Origin: Rheinheimera sp. 1928-s
Lineage (GTDB): Bacteria > Pseudomonadota > Gammaproteobacteria > Enterobacterales > Alteromonadaceae
NCBI RefSeq assembly: GCF_029269265.1
Contig: NZ_JARIXP010000009.1
Coordinates: forward strand, 86,809 to 119,487
Direction: 5' to 3'
Length of the DNA: 32,679 nucleotides
The translations under genes were made by a program, and so were the position numbers. The notes below the pieces were generated by a model. The model was not told where the DNA came from, did no database searches, and saw only the letters and a list, made by a program, of their open reading frames with translations. Positions 16,323-24,707 of the stretch are shown here, in pieces (the stretch's first letter is position 1; every line of letters starts with the position of its first letter).

Positions 16323-18413
16323 TTAATGCAAATGCCGGTGTCCTTGCCGGGTTTTGCCACCACCTTGTCCTGCTTCTGTCGCAAAGTCGCGGATTTTCAC
16401 CTGATCTTTGACAAAAGGCTCAACCCCCAGTTTGCGGTATAAGTCAGCCGGAACCATAACTTTGCCTTGGGTGATCACCAAAGCCAGTTTGCGGATATCC
16501 GCTATGTTTTTAGTTGGATCGCCATCGACCAGCAATAAGTCGGCGTCAAAACCTACTTTAATCTGACCTTTGTGTTGTTCCACTTTGCTGTAGCGGGCGC
16601 CGTTTAACGTGGCGACCTGCAAAGCTTCAGCAGCGGTAAGGCCGGCTTTGACTAATAATTCCAGCTCACCTTGCAAGGTAAAACCTGCCAGTTCGTCTGT
16701 ACCTGCGACTACCGGAATGCCAGCTTTGTACATCATGCCAACAAATTCGACCATTTTGGCGTAGGATTTGGCATACAGCTCGGCGGAGGCCTGATCCGGA
16801 ATATCCAGTTCTGCCCTGGCATAAGAGCGCTGAATATCAGGGGGCAGGTGTTTGACTATAGCGCGCCATGGTTCACCCACTGTGCCATCGGTTTTTTTCA
16901 GGAAATCAAAAGTCGCCAGCGTCGGGTCGACAGTCACATTATTAGTTTTTAACAGACGGATAAAGTCCTGTACGGCTTTGCCGTTTAAATCCAGAGCAGC
17001 CACTTGTTTGGCGGGTAGGTAAAAACGGTCTAAGGTGCGGGTATCTGTGTCGGGTTTGACTAAAAAATTCAGCATCAGTTGATTAATATGCTGAATTTCA
17101 TCAAAACCTGCCGCTATAGCATCTTCAGCTTTCAGAAAAGCCGGTACATGACCGCTGACCCGCAAACCACGGCTATGGGCGTAAGTCACGGTATCTTTGA
17201 GTATGTCTTTCGGGAAAGAGTTATAAATTTTCAGCTGCGGATAACCATGAGCGGCATACCAGTCGATGGCGTTTTTTGCTTCAGCGAGATCTTTAATGAC
17301 AAAACCATTGCGGGCAGAATAGGCGCTTTCGCCTTCCAGAAACCCCGTCGGCACTATGGTCGGAGCCAACAGCTGATCGGTGTCGATTTCATCCATCATC
17401 AGTTGCAAAGTGGCGTTGTCATTGCCCATATCCCGCAGGGTTGTGACACCTGCAGCTAAATGCAGCGGACCTTCCCAACGCGAAAGGTGACCATGCATAT
17501 CAAACAGGCCGGGTAACACAATACGGTTAGCTGCGTCAATTTCATGCTCGACTGGGCTTTGCAATGTTCCGGTTGGCACTATGCTGGTGATTTTGCCGCG
17601 TAGCAGATAGATATCACTGGGACTACTGAGTTTCAGTGTTGCGCTATCAAAAATTCGGGCATGACGAACGACTGTTAAACCCTTCAGCTTTTTAGGCATT
17701 TGAGCCAGCTTTTCCAGTAAAAGCGTTTCAGCTTTTTGCTGGATATCAAGCATAGCTTTGGCATTATGCTGCCAGCCTTCTTCAATCAGTGTGATATAAC
17801 CCGGTATCAAATAAGCAAACAGCCGTGGGTTTTCACCTTGGGTGGCCCAGACAAAGTTTGGTTCAAAACCTACACCTGTTTGCACCAGTAACTGCACCTG
17901 CTGCTTTTCACCTCCGTTATCTACGATAAGTTCGCTGACGACGTCCTGAGTTAAAGTGCCGCTTGGTAACAAAGGCAAGGAATTTTTGCCACTTTTGGCC
18001 ATGGCAGCTATCGCAATAGACGACAGATAAGGCGAGCCATCCACCGGCAGATACAAAGCGTTTTGCTGATACGTGGCTTGGCTTTGTTCTTTGCCTGTGC
18101 TCCAACTGGCGTTATTACCTGTCACTTTAAACCTTTCGTTAATGACAGAGCCAAAGGTGGTATTGCCTTTGGCCTGATAATCCTTGATAAAACCCTCTTT
18201 GTTTAAGCTGATTTTTTCATCCAGTTCAGGGCCGCGGCCGTTGTCTTTAAAAATATAGCGGACGCTGATTTCGCCGTCGTCATTCACTTCAACAATCTGC
18301 TCACCAGCTTTGACGCCATTGTCGACCAGAATAGTGTAAGAATACTGTTCATCCGCCCACACCGAGCCGGAGCAAGCTAACAAAGTCAGCAGACTTAATG
18401 CTTTGATTTTCAT
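16323..18413 (-). CDS. Exported amidohydrolase with an extra N-terminal domain
   Basis: A 696-residue secreted metal-dependent hydrolase. ATG 18413 has GGAA 7 nt upstream and starts a classical signal peptide (MKIKALSLLTLLACSGSVWA); in-frame ATGs further out would spoil it. Residues about 20-245 form a domain I do not recognise. From about 250 comes an amidohydrolase of imidazolonepropionase/prolidase-like type with a full binuclear set: HxH His307 and His309 in DMHGHLS, Lys395 in LKIYNS, His422 in SGHVPAF, His442 in IQHIN, and Asp573 in GTDEL. The C-terminus is His-rich (GHRHLH). A periplasmic hydrolysis reaction is likely, but dipeptides, lactams and other amides all fit. It is convergent with nagP and is probably not part of the GlcNAc pathway. 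Confidence 0.88.
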   Translation of the reverse strand: MKIKALSLLTLLACSGSVWADEQYSYTILVDNGVKAGEQIVEVNDDGEISVRYIFKDNGRGPELDEKISLNKEGFIKDYQAKGNTTFGSVINERFKVTGNNASWSTGKEQSQATYQQNALYLPVDGSPYLSSIAIAAMAKSGKNSLPLLPSGTLTQDVVSELIVDNGGEKQQVQLLVQTGVGFEPNFVWATQGENPRLFAYLIPGYITLIEEGWQHNAKAMLDIQQKAETLLLEKLAQMPKKLKGLTVVRHARIFDSATLKLSSPSDIYLLRGKITSIVPTGTLQSPVEHEIDAANRIVLPGLFDMHGHLSRWEGPLHLAAGVTTLRDMGNDNATLQLMMDEIDTDQLLAPTIVPTGFLEGESAYSARNGFVIKDLAEAKNAIDWYAAHGYPQLKIYNSFPKDILKDTVTYAHSRGLRVSGHVPAFLKAEDAIAAGFDEIQHINQLMLNFLVKPDTDTRTLDRFYLPAKQVAALDLNGKAVQDFIRLLKTNNVTVDPTLATFDFLKKTDGTVGEPWRAIVKHLPPDIQRSYARAELDIPDQASAELYAKSYAKMVEFVGMMYKAGIPVVAGTDELAGFTLQGELELLVKAGLTAAEALQVATLNGARYSKVEQHKGQIKVGFDADLLLVDGDPTKNIADIRKLALVITQGKVMVPADLYRKLGVEPFVKDQVKIRDFATEAGQGGGKTRQGHRHLH

Positions 18414-18511
18414 TGTAAGTTCCATGGTTTTTATTCTGACAACCACAGCTTAAAACAAATTGAACTCAGAGTGTAGAAATTGCGGGAAGGGGAGTTTATT
18501 GCAGGAGTAAT

Positions 18512-18558
18512 AAGCCACCTGATAACCATATTCTTTGTTGTGGGCTATCAGGTGGCTT
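18512..18558 (-). terminator. Long-armed inverted repeat after the small secreted-protein gene
   Basis: AAGCCACCTGATA (18512-18524) and TATCAGGTGGCTT (18546-18558) are perfect 13-bp arms around a 21-nt loop. It begins 9 bp beyond the stop of the minus-strand gene at 18567. The tail CTTATTACT is only moderately T-rich, so it should terminate or stabilise the message with limited efficiency. Confidence 0.6.
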
Positions 18559-18566
18559 TCAGATGT

Positions 18567-18968
18567 TTACTGCTTTGCGTACGTTGCTGAAGCAGCGCCT
18601 GCTTTAGTGACTTTGTAACCTACTTTGGCTTCCATTTTGTCACAGATGTCAGCGCTTTCGCCTTTATTTACAAAGCCTTTGTTACCTACGTCTTCGCATG
18701 TCCAGCGTTTTACTTCCTGCCACTTCATCGCTTTTAGCTGTGGGGTAGAATCAATTTTTTGTTTCATTTTGCTGATGGCTTCATCACATTGCTTTTTGTA
18801 CGACGCATCTTTGGTTCTGGCTTCGTACAGCAAGCCTACTTTGTTTGGTGTATCAACTGCGATAAAACCACACAGGCGTGAGCCAGACTGAGCATGGGCC
18901 TGGCCAGCTGTTAATAAAAGCACTGCTGTTGCAGCAATAGATAAAGTGAAATGTTTCTTTAAGTTCAT
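18567..18968 (-). CDS. Small secreted protein with four cysteines, function unknown
   Basis: A 133-residue protein with a clear signal peptide from ATG 18968 (MNLKKHFTLSIAATAVLLLT, then AGQAHAQ) and a GGAG ribosome site about 7 nt upstream. The frame stays open further upstream, but that extension would mask the signal. The mature part of about 105 residues has four cysteines (in LCGF, KQCDE, WTCED and DICDK), enough for two disulfides in the periplasm, and is Lys-rich. I recognise no family. It is monocistronic, flanked by its own candidate promoter and a hairpin. Confidence 0.75.
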   Translation of the reverse strand: MNLKKHFTLSIAATAVLLLTAGQAHAQSGSRLCGFIAVDTPNKVGLLYEARTKDASYKKQCDEAISKMKQKIDSTPQLKAMKWQEVKRWTCEDVGNKGFVNKGESADICDKMEAKVGYKVTKAGAASATYAKQ

Positions 18969-19023
18969 GATGTAACTCCGGTTGTTGTTGGTTAGGATGA
19001 ACACAGCTTTAAGTGAGCATCCA

Positions 19024-19052
19024 GTTAAAAAATTTAAGCATTTACAAGTCAA
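19024..19052 (-). promoter_or_regulatory. Candidate promoter for the small secreted-protein gene
   Basis: On the minus strand TTGACT (19047-19052) and TTTAAC (19024-19029) are 17 bp apart, with the start codon about 55 nt further on. The -35 box is 5/6 and the -10 box 4/6 of consensus. Confidence 0.4.
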
Positions 19053-19063
19053 ATAGTTCGGGT

Positions 19064-21037
19064 TTAAGGATTCGCTACCTCTTGTAATATGTTTTTCATC
19101 CGTGGCAATGCAGACCAGTCATCCAGTTGAATGTCATTGGTTCTGGCGTTAAAAGCGCGAGCTTTGCGTGACATAGGTTGAATATGCGCGACAAGTTCCG
19201 GCCATTTTTCGCTCAGTTCTTTGTGGGCAAACTGACGTAATTCTTTGATGCTTTCTGCGGGTTCTTCAGCGTGCAGCTGGTCGGCTTCTGCACTTTGCAG
19301 TGTTCTGTCGTAGCTTGGCACACGTCTGGGGGTGATCAGGATCAGCACAGATTTTTTATAGGACTGTTGAGTGTTTTTTGAAAACAGGTTTTTAATACCC
19401 GGAATATCTTTAATTAATGGCACACCTGAGCTGCCTGAAATCACTTCACTTTCCACCAGACCGGACAAAATCAGGGTTTCATTCACTTTGACACTGGTGG
19501 CGGCAGACACAGTATTTCGTGAGGTTTGAACGGATTGCGAGAAGGTCGATGAACCGGTGATAGGTTCAAAAAATGTGCGGGCGGCTTTTACGTTCAACAG
19601 CATATGTTCATCGTCAATAAAAGTAGGAGTGACAGACAAGCTGACACCGACATTGATTTGATTAAATGAACTTGAACCACCATCGCTGCCTGCCAGTCCC
19701 ACCGCGATATTTGATCCTGAGAAAAACTGCGCAGACTGTCGATCCAGCACCAATAAACTGGGGCGAGCGACCACTTCAGTGGTTTGCTCTGTCACATTGG
19801 CAATATTCAGCGAATAGGCAATGGCGCCGCCAGCCGAAGTACCCAAACCTATATCTCTGGTTAAGGTGGTGTTGGTGACGCTGGGTTCACCTGAGGTAGT
19901 GGTGGTTATTTTATTGGTTGTGTTCTGAATGCTGACAGCAAGGTTATCCAGCAAATTTAAACCTGTGCTGGAGGTATTCAATTGGTTGTTGCGCAAAATG
20001 ACGACATCAATGACAGCCATCTGTGGCAGTGGCCGTCCAATACAAGGTGAGGGCAGGCTGGGCAATACTTTGGTTTCATCCACGGCCACACCTTGGGTTG
20101 CTGAGTCATCAGAGGCAGAGCTATCATCGCTTCCTTCTGCAACCGGGGTCTGGCGTTGTACGCAGTCTGACCAGGCATACATCAATGGGCCTGATGTGGC
20201 AGTGGCATCTTTAACGCTCCCGGCGACAGCAGCCAAAGGCAAGACAGGACTGGTTTTATTCTGTATCTCTGCTGCATCATTGAATTGATACGACTGTTGC
20301 CACTGGGCAAGGCGTTGACTGAGCTTTTGTTTTTCTTGTGTTGAAAAACTCTGCTGTGTGCTCTGGTAGAGATCCAAGGCTTGGGCCGTCAATCCAGCCG
20401 AACTGTAAATAATGGGCGAGATTCGGCTTGTGGTTGCATCCATAGGCGCACTGTTTCGCAGCTTCTGTATCGCCCATAACGCCAGCTCTGTTTCACCCAA
20501 ATAATAAGAAGCACTGGCCAGCAACTGTAAAGTTTCCAGATCCGCAGTGTCCAGCTTTAAGGCATAGGCCGCAGCCAGCTGAGCCTGTTTATATTGTTTA
20601 TTTTCAAGATAAAGATGCGCCAATTGCAGCACAGCGTTTTGAGAATCGTGCTGTTGCTCAAGTGCAATCAGATAACCGGTTTCAGCCAGTTCAAACAAAT
20701 CACGCTCACCATGACGGGTTCTCATTTGATAAGCCAAAGCGTTGGCCGTGTGTAAAGCGGCGTTATGCATATCCAGAGAGATGGCTGTATTAAAAGCCTG
20801 ATTTGCTTTTGTCGCATCACCTTGGGTCAAAGCAGCTATGCCTTGCGTCAGATTTTCTTGTACGGGGCCCTTAGGCTTGTGTAAGTAACGTTCACTGGCA
20901 ACACCAGGAGAATTGTGGTGGCCTGTTTGAAAGGAGCCAGAACTGGTGTTGGCTGTGCAGGAGACTAAACTACAAACCGCCAGCGAAACTGCGAAGGGAT
21001 AAAGCTGTTTTGCCGGAAATGGCACCCCTTTAAACAT
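19064..21037 (-). CDS. Lipoprotein with TPR repeats fused to a secretin (GspD/PilQ-type) domain
   Basis: A 657-residue protein from ATG 21037 (GGAG 8 nt upstream) with a lipoprotein signal ending in lipobox LVSC (Cys27). Residues about 65-230 contain helical TPR-like repeats (AALTQGDATKANQAFNTAIS, NKQYKQAQLAAAYALKLDT). After a Ser/Asp-rich linker comes a secretin core (about 320-570), identified by VVARPSLLVLDRQSAQFFSG and by the C-terminal signature GVPLIKDIPGIKNLFSK followed by SVLILITPRRV. Secretins form the outer-membrane pores of type II/III secretion, type IV pili and phage export. Here there is no ATPase, pilin or inner-membrane partner nearby. It is divergent from a two-component system across a palindrome-rich gap, which suggests regulation by that system. 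Its partner machinery is unknown. Confidence 0.85.
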   Translation of the reverse strand: MFKGVPFPAKQLYPFAVSLAVCSLVSCTANTSSGSFQTGHHNSPGVASERYLHKPKGPVQENLTQGIAALTQGDATKANQAFNTAISLDMHNAALHTANALAYQMRTRHGERDLFELAETGYLIALEQQHDSQNAVLQLAHLYLENKQYKQAQLAAAYALKLDTADLETLQLLASASYYLGETELALWAIQKLRNSAPMDATTSRISPIIYSSAGLTAQALDLYQSTQQSFSTQEKQKLSQRLAQWQQSYQFNDAAEIQNKTSPVLPLAAVAGSVKDATATSGPLMYAWSDCVQRQTPVAEGSDDSSASDDSATQGVAVDETKVLPSLPSPCIGRPLPQMAVIDVVILRNNQLNTSSTGLNLLDNLAVSIQNTTNKITTTTSGEPSVTNTTLTRDIGLGTSAGGAIAYSLNIANVTEQTTEVVARPSLLVLDRQSAQFFSGSNIAVGLAGSDGGSSSFNQINVGVSLSVTPTFIDDEHMLLNVKAARTFFEPITGSSTFSQSVQTSRNTVSAATSVKVNETLILSGLVESEVISGSSGVPLIKDIPGIKNLFSKNTQQSYKKSVLILITPRRVPSYDRTLQSAEADQLHAEEPAESIKELRQFAHKELSEKWPELVAHIQPMSRKARAFNARTNDIQLDDWSALPRMKNILQEVANP

Positions 21038-21140
21038 TGGTACAGCTCCTGTTGCCTGATCAAAACGCTGCAACTTTGCCAGCGCAGGTTTTTTACCCTG
21101 TGAAGTGCACTCATCATAGGCGCACTAAGCTCAGAGGGTC

Positions 21141-21160
21141 TGTCACTAGAACTAGTGACA
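21141..21160. promoter_or_regulatory. 20-bp palindrome between secretin and two-component genes
   Basis: TGTCACTAG (21141-21149) and CTAGTGACA (21152-21160) are perfect 9-bp arms with a 2-bp AA centre. The compact symmetry fits a dimeric regulator site, for example the NarL-type regulator encoded next door. It lies about 100 bp from the secretin start and 175 bp from the regulator start. Confidence 0.6.
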
Positions 21161-21168
21161 AACAGAAG

Positions 21169-21197
21169 ACTAAACAAAGGTTTAGTTAGGCTATACT
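21169..21197. promoter_or_regulatory. Second dyad and -10-like box upstream of the response regulator
   Basis: ACTAAAC (21169-21175) and GTTTAGT (21180-21186) are perfect 7-bp arms around AAAG. A -10-like TATACT follows at 21192-21197, so the dyad would cover the -35 position of a plus-strand promoter, where no good -35 box is present. That pattern suits an activator-dependent promoter. A second -10-like TATAAA lies at 21281-21286. Confidence 0.4.
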
Positions 21198-21334
21198 CGA
21201 CCAGCTACTTGCGTGTAACTAAAGATCATCTGGCACATTGCAAGGCTGGTTATCAAAGTATGTTGTTTCTCCTTTGCTGCTATAAAGTGAAGAACAATGT
21301 TCGGCTAAACCTTTTTTTGGGGTAGTTCTCGAAT

Positions 21335-22018
21335 ATGTCGCAGCAAATTAATCCGTCCGTTGTGCGAGTTGCCTTAGTGGACGACGACACTGGTTTTCAA
21401 ACTGCGGTTGCAGAGGCGTTGAAGCTGGCTTCAGACATGATGTTGGTATCGGTCAGCGGCACTCTTGCTGGGGGGCTAAAATTACTCAAATCGCCACCTG
21501 TCGATATTTTAATTGTAGATTTGGGTTTACCTGATGGCTCCGGTATCACATTAGTGCAACAGGCTTATCAACTCTGGCCAACCTGCAACATTATGGTCAG
21601 CACCACCTTTGCGGATGAATCCAATGTGATGAAATCGCTGGAGGCTGGTGCGACCGGCTATTTGTTAAAAGACAGCAGTCAGCAGAATTTAATCAATGAA
21701 CTACGCAGTTTGCATTCTGGCGGTAGTCCAATTAGTCCTTTGATTGCCCGTAAGATCCTGATGAGGTTTCGACCAGAACAGATATTGGTTAAAACTCCGC
21801 CATCGGCAGGAGAAAGCTGTGTTACGCTTTCGGCCCGTGAACAAGAAGTGCTGGAACTCATTACCAAAGGCTTTACCTCGAATGAAATTGCGGCATTGCT
21901 TTCAGTTTCGCATCATACAGTGCTTACTTTTGTCAGGCGTATTTATGCCAAACTCAAAGTGAACTCCAAAACTGAGGCTATCTATGAAGCACGGATCCAG
22001 GGTTTGCTGGACAAATAG
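21335..22018 (+). CDS. NarL/LuxR-family response regulator
   Basis: A 227-residue two-component regulator. The receiver domain (about 10-130) has the acidic triplet Asp16-Asp18 in VALVDDDTGF, the phospho-acceptor Asp62 in LIVDLGLPDGSG, and the conserved Lys in GYLLKDSS. The C-terminal LuxR-type helix-turn-helix spans about 160-222 (LSAREQEVLELITKGFTSNE, HHTVLTFVRRIYAKL). ATG 21335 gives the natural start. The histidine kinase starts 49 bp after its stop, so they form a cognate pair. Divergence from the TPR-secretin gene and the palindromes between them point to that gene as a target. Confidence 0.93.
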   Translation: MSQQINPSVVRVALVDDDTGFQTAVAEALKLASDMMLVSVSGTLAGGLKLLKSPPVDILIVDLGLPDGSGITLVQQAYQLWPTCNIMVSTTFADESNVMKSLEAGATGYLLKDSSQQNLINELRSLHSGGSPISPLIARKILMRFRPEQILVKTPPSAGESCVTLSAREQEVLELITKGFTSNEIAALLSVSHHTVLTFVRRIYAKLKVNSKTEAIYEARIQGLLDK

Positions 22019-22067
22019 CTCTTTCTTTTGCAATCCACCAATGGACAATGACGCCGAATGTATCTGA

Positions 22068-23312
22068 ATGTTAAAAATGCATAATCCTTTTCGTTTTGCT
22101 GAAAACCCAATACTGCAGGAACAAATTACGCTGGTGATGGGGCATTTTCGCAGCACGTTGGTGATTATTCCCATTTGTTTGCTGATCTGGTGGAATCTAT
22201 CCAATGAAGTGAATACGCCTTACCTGCACTGGTGGGCTGTGGCTGCTATATCGTCAAACCTGCTACTGCAACTTTATAGCTGGTACTATCTGAAACAGGC
22301 TTCACTGAGTGCAAACACCCGCCGTATTGCCCTGATCTATACCTTACTACATTTGGTTGACGGCATGATGTGGGGGTTGGTGACCTGGTTGGTGCTGGGC
22401 AATGTCAGTGATGTTGAGGGCATTTTGCTGATGGCCGTTTTTGCCGGCATGTTGGGCGGAAGCCTGGCAACATTATCGCCTGTGCCTCTGTTTTATCTCG
22501 CGTTTTCTCTGCCTCAGGTGATCGGTATGACCTCTAAACTCTGGAGTATGGAGGACATCAGTTACCGCTCGTTGTGTATGGCTGTGCTGTTGTACTTCGT
22601 GGCCTTACTGGGCCAGTTGCTTACTAGTACAAAAACAACCTTGTCTGCTATTACTATGAAATTTGAACTGGCCAGCAGCAATGCGAAATTACGCGCTATT
22701 GAAAAATCTCAAACTTTGGAGCAGGAACGGCAACGTTTGATGCAGGAAATGCATGATGGTTTAGGTTCGTCTCTGGTCAGCGCGTTGCGGGTCGTTGAAA
22801 ATGGCAAAATGCAGTCAGGCGAACTGGCCGGGGTATTAAAGGATTGCATTGACGATTTGAAACTGGCCATTGATTCGATAGAGCCTGTGGATGATGATTT
22901 GTTATTACTGTTGGCCACCTTGAGATTCCGTTTAGGCGGGCGACTTGAAAGCACAGGTGTCCGACTGCATTGGAAAGTAGCGCAGATCCCGCCACTGGAT
23001 TGGCTTGACCCCAGAACTTCGTTGCATGTATTACGTATTTTGCAGGAAGCCTTCACTAATATCATTAAACATACCAAGGCCACAGAAGTAACGTTAAGCA
23101 CTCGTCTTGACGGGGATTATGTGGTTGTCACAGTAACAGACAATGGGAGTGGATTTGAACTGACTAACGCTATACAAAACGGCGGCAGGGGGCTTGCCAG
23201 TCAATTGCACCGGGCTAAAGCCATTGGTGCACAAGTGAGCTGGTTGTCAAACAGCAACCAGACGTCTGTGATACTAAAACTACCCGTAAAACAAAAATCT
23301 CTGGTGTTTTAG
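22068..23312 (+). CDS. NarL-type (HisKA_3) sensor histidine kinase, membrane-bound
   Basis: A 414-residue kinase. The N-terminal ~190 residues hold about six hydrophobic segments with short loops and no large periplasmic domain, so the stimulus is probably sensed in the membrane or inside the cell. A coiled linker (LEQERQRLMQE) leads to the HisKA_3 phospho-acceptor MHDGLGSSLVSAL with His229. The HATPase domain has the N box LRILQEAFTNIIKHTKA, the G1 box VTDNGSGFEL and the G2 box GGRGLASQLHRAKAIG. All catalytic boxes look intact. It is the partner of the response regulator immediately upstream. The ribosome site before ATG 22068 is weak; ATG 22077 is an in-frame alternative. Confidence 0.9.
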   Translation: MLKMHNPFRFAENPILQEQITLVMGHFRSTLVIIPICLLIWWNLSNEVNTPYLHWWAVAAISSNLLLQLYSWYYLKQASLSANTRRIALIYTLLHLVDGMMWGLVTWLVLGNVSDVEGILLMAVFAGMLGGSLATLSPVPLFYLAFSLPQVIGMTSKLWSMEDISYRSLCMAVLLYFVALLGQLLTSTKTTLSAITMKFELASSNAKLRAIEKSQTLEQERQRLMQEMHDGLGSSLVSALRVVENGKMQSGELAGVLKDCIDDLKLAIDSIEPVDDDLLLLLATLRFRLGGRLESTGVRLHWKVAQIPPLDWLDPRTSLHVLRILQEAFTNIIKHTKATEVTLSTRLDGDYVVVTVTDNGSGFELTNAIQNGGRGLASQLHRAKAIGAQVSWLSNSNQTSVILKLPVKQKSLVF

Positions 23313-23316
23313 TGTT

Positions 23317-23568
23317 GTGTTTTTCTGCTTCAGGTGCTGTCTGTTGCTACTAGCCGTTCCGATCCGTGTTATTGAAGAAAGTTTCTTTTTTTCCGCTGTT
23401 TATCTGTTGTATGCCAGCTATGCTATAAACTCATTCGCATTTTTTCTGTTTTGTGGTGTCAGCTCTTTTTGTGCACTGTTGCTAATTTTTAGTTTTTATC
23501 GTATTTTTCATTTCGAGGCGATAAGCTATGATGCAGATCAACAGTGTTACCAAAAGCTGTGTGTATAA
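23317..23568 (+). CDS. Possible small membrane protein (doubtful ORF)
   Basis: An 83-codon frame opens at a GTG 4 nt after the kinase stop and has no convincing ribosome site. The translation has two hydrophobic stretches (around VIEESFFFSAVYLLYASY and FALLF-type residues up to FYRIF) and a polar, Cys-containing tail. Such a T-rich frame can arise by chance. I list it because the 389-bp gap before cheV holds nothing else except the sigma-28-like promoter. No family is recognised. Confidence 0.25.
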   Translation: MFFCFRCCLLLLAVPIRVIEESFFFSAVYLLYASYAINSFAFFLFCGVSSFCALLLIFSFYRIFHFEAISYDADQQCYQKLCV

Positions 23569-23596
23569 TAAAGTGAGCCAGGGTTAAAATAAACGT

Positions 23597-23623
23597 TAAG
23601 TAAATCTGATATTTAGTCGATTA
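23597..23623 (+). promoter_or_regulatory. Candidate sigma-28 (FliA) promoter of cheV
   Basis: TAAG (23597-23600), a 15-bp spacer, then GTCGATTA (23616-23623) closely match the FliA pattern TAAA-N15-GCCGATAA (3 of 4 and 6 of 8). The spacing is exact. It lies about 80 bp before cheV, a chemotaxis gene commonly under flagellar control. Confidence 0.5.
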
Positions 23624-23701
23624 GCTAAGTCAGTACTACTCTGTGTTGGTGCTATAAAGCCTGTCTGGGCGACAAAATTTGAGTAAGAAGAGGTGTACCT
23701 T

Positions 23702-24625
23702 ATGACCAGTTTGATGAATTCAGTTGACCAACGCACCAATATTGTCGGTCAAAATCGCCTCGAACTTTTAATGTTTCGTCTGCATGGCCCTCAGCCTTAT
23801 GGCATTAACGTGTTCAAAGTGCGTGAAGTGATACGTTGTCCTGAACTCAGTGAATTGCCTGGTGCTAATCCTAATGTGCGTGGTATAGCGCATTTACGGG
23901 GGGTTCCTGTCACTGTCATCGACTTAAGTCAGGCCACCGGTGGTAAACCTATTTCCGATTTATCCAATGCCTTTATTCTGGTCACTGAATACAACCGTAA
24001 TACCCAGGGCTTTTTAGTCGGTGGCGTCGACCGTATTGTCAACGTCAACTGGGAGCAGATTTTGCCTCCGCCTCATGGTGCAGGGCGTACGCATTATTTA
24101 ACTGCAGTCACTGAAGTTGATAAAAAGCTGGTGCAAATTATTGATGTGGAAAAAGTATTTTCCGAAATTTCTCCTGTGGATGAAACGGTCAGTGAGTCTG
24201 TCAAAGAAAAAGCCAAAAATGCAGACTTTAAAGATTTAACTGTCTTAGTGGCAGATGACTCTGCAGTGGCCCGTAATCAGGTGAAACGAGCTTTATCCAC
24301 TATAGGTATTAATGTTGAAACTGTGAACGATGGCCGTCTGGCACTGAACTGGCTCGAAGCCAAGGCCCAGGAGCTCGGTGGTGACATCTCCGGCAAAGTA
24401 CCACTGATTATTTCTGATATCGAAATGCCGGAAATGGATGGTTATACCTTAACGGCTGAAGTGAAAGCCAATGAGCATTTACGCAATGTGCATATTATTC
24501 TTCACTCTTCTTTAAGTGGCGTCTTTAACGAGGCTATGGTGAAAAAAGTAGGTGCTGATCAGTTTATTGCCAAGTTCCACCCTGATGAGCTGGTATCTGC
24601 TGTACAACAGTGGATGAATAGCTAG
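23702..24625 (+). CDS. cheV: Chemotaxis coupling protein CheV (CheW-receiver fusion)
   Basis: A 307-residue CheV, the normal family length. The N-terminal CheW-like domain (about 15-165) includes LMFRLHGPQPYGINVFKVRE and IAHLRGVPVTVIDLSQATGG and would couple chemoreceptors to CheA. The C-terminal receiver domain (about 180-305) has LTVLVADDSAVARNQVKRAL with its acidic pair, and the phospho-acceptor Asp239 in IISDIEMPEMDGY. ATG 23702 has AAGAGG 8 nt upstream; an in-frame GTG at 23693 overlaps that ribosome site and is rejected. It stands alone here, away from other che genes, as cheV often does in gammaproteobacteria. Its presence says the cell is motile. Confidence 0.96.
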   Translation: MTSLMNSVDQRTNIVGQNRLELLMFRLHGPQPYGINVFKVREVIRCPELSELPGANPNVRGIAHLRGVPVTVIDLSQATGGKPISDLSNAFILVTEYNRNTQGFLVGGVDRIVNVNWEQILPPPHGAGRTHYLTAVTEVDKKLVQIIDVEKVFSEISPVDETVSESVKEKAKNADFKDLTVLVADDSAVARNQVKRALSTIGINVETVNDGRLALNWLEAKAQELGGDISGKVPLIISDIEMPEMDGYTLTAEVKANEHLRNVHIILHSSLSGVFNEAMVKKVGADQFIAKFHPDELVSAVQQWMNS

Positions 24626-24671
24626 TCACTAAAGAACCTTACTGCTTTACTATTCCTTTATTGCTGCCTAT

Positions 24672-24705
24672 TATAACAGTCATTAAGTAGTTAATGACTG
24701 TTATA
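24672..24705. promoter_or_regulatory. 15-bp perfect inverted repeat, probable HipB operator
   Basis: TATAACAGTCATTAA (24672-24686) and TTAATGACTGTTATA (24691-24705) are perfect arms with a GTAG centre, ending 2 bp before the hipB ATG. The left arm begins with TATAAC, a plausible -10 box, so bound HipB would block RNA polymerase. In RNA the same sequence can fold into a hairpin reaching the start codon, and no Shine-Dalgarno lies outside it. Confidence 0.75.
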
Positions 24706-24707
24706 TC

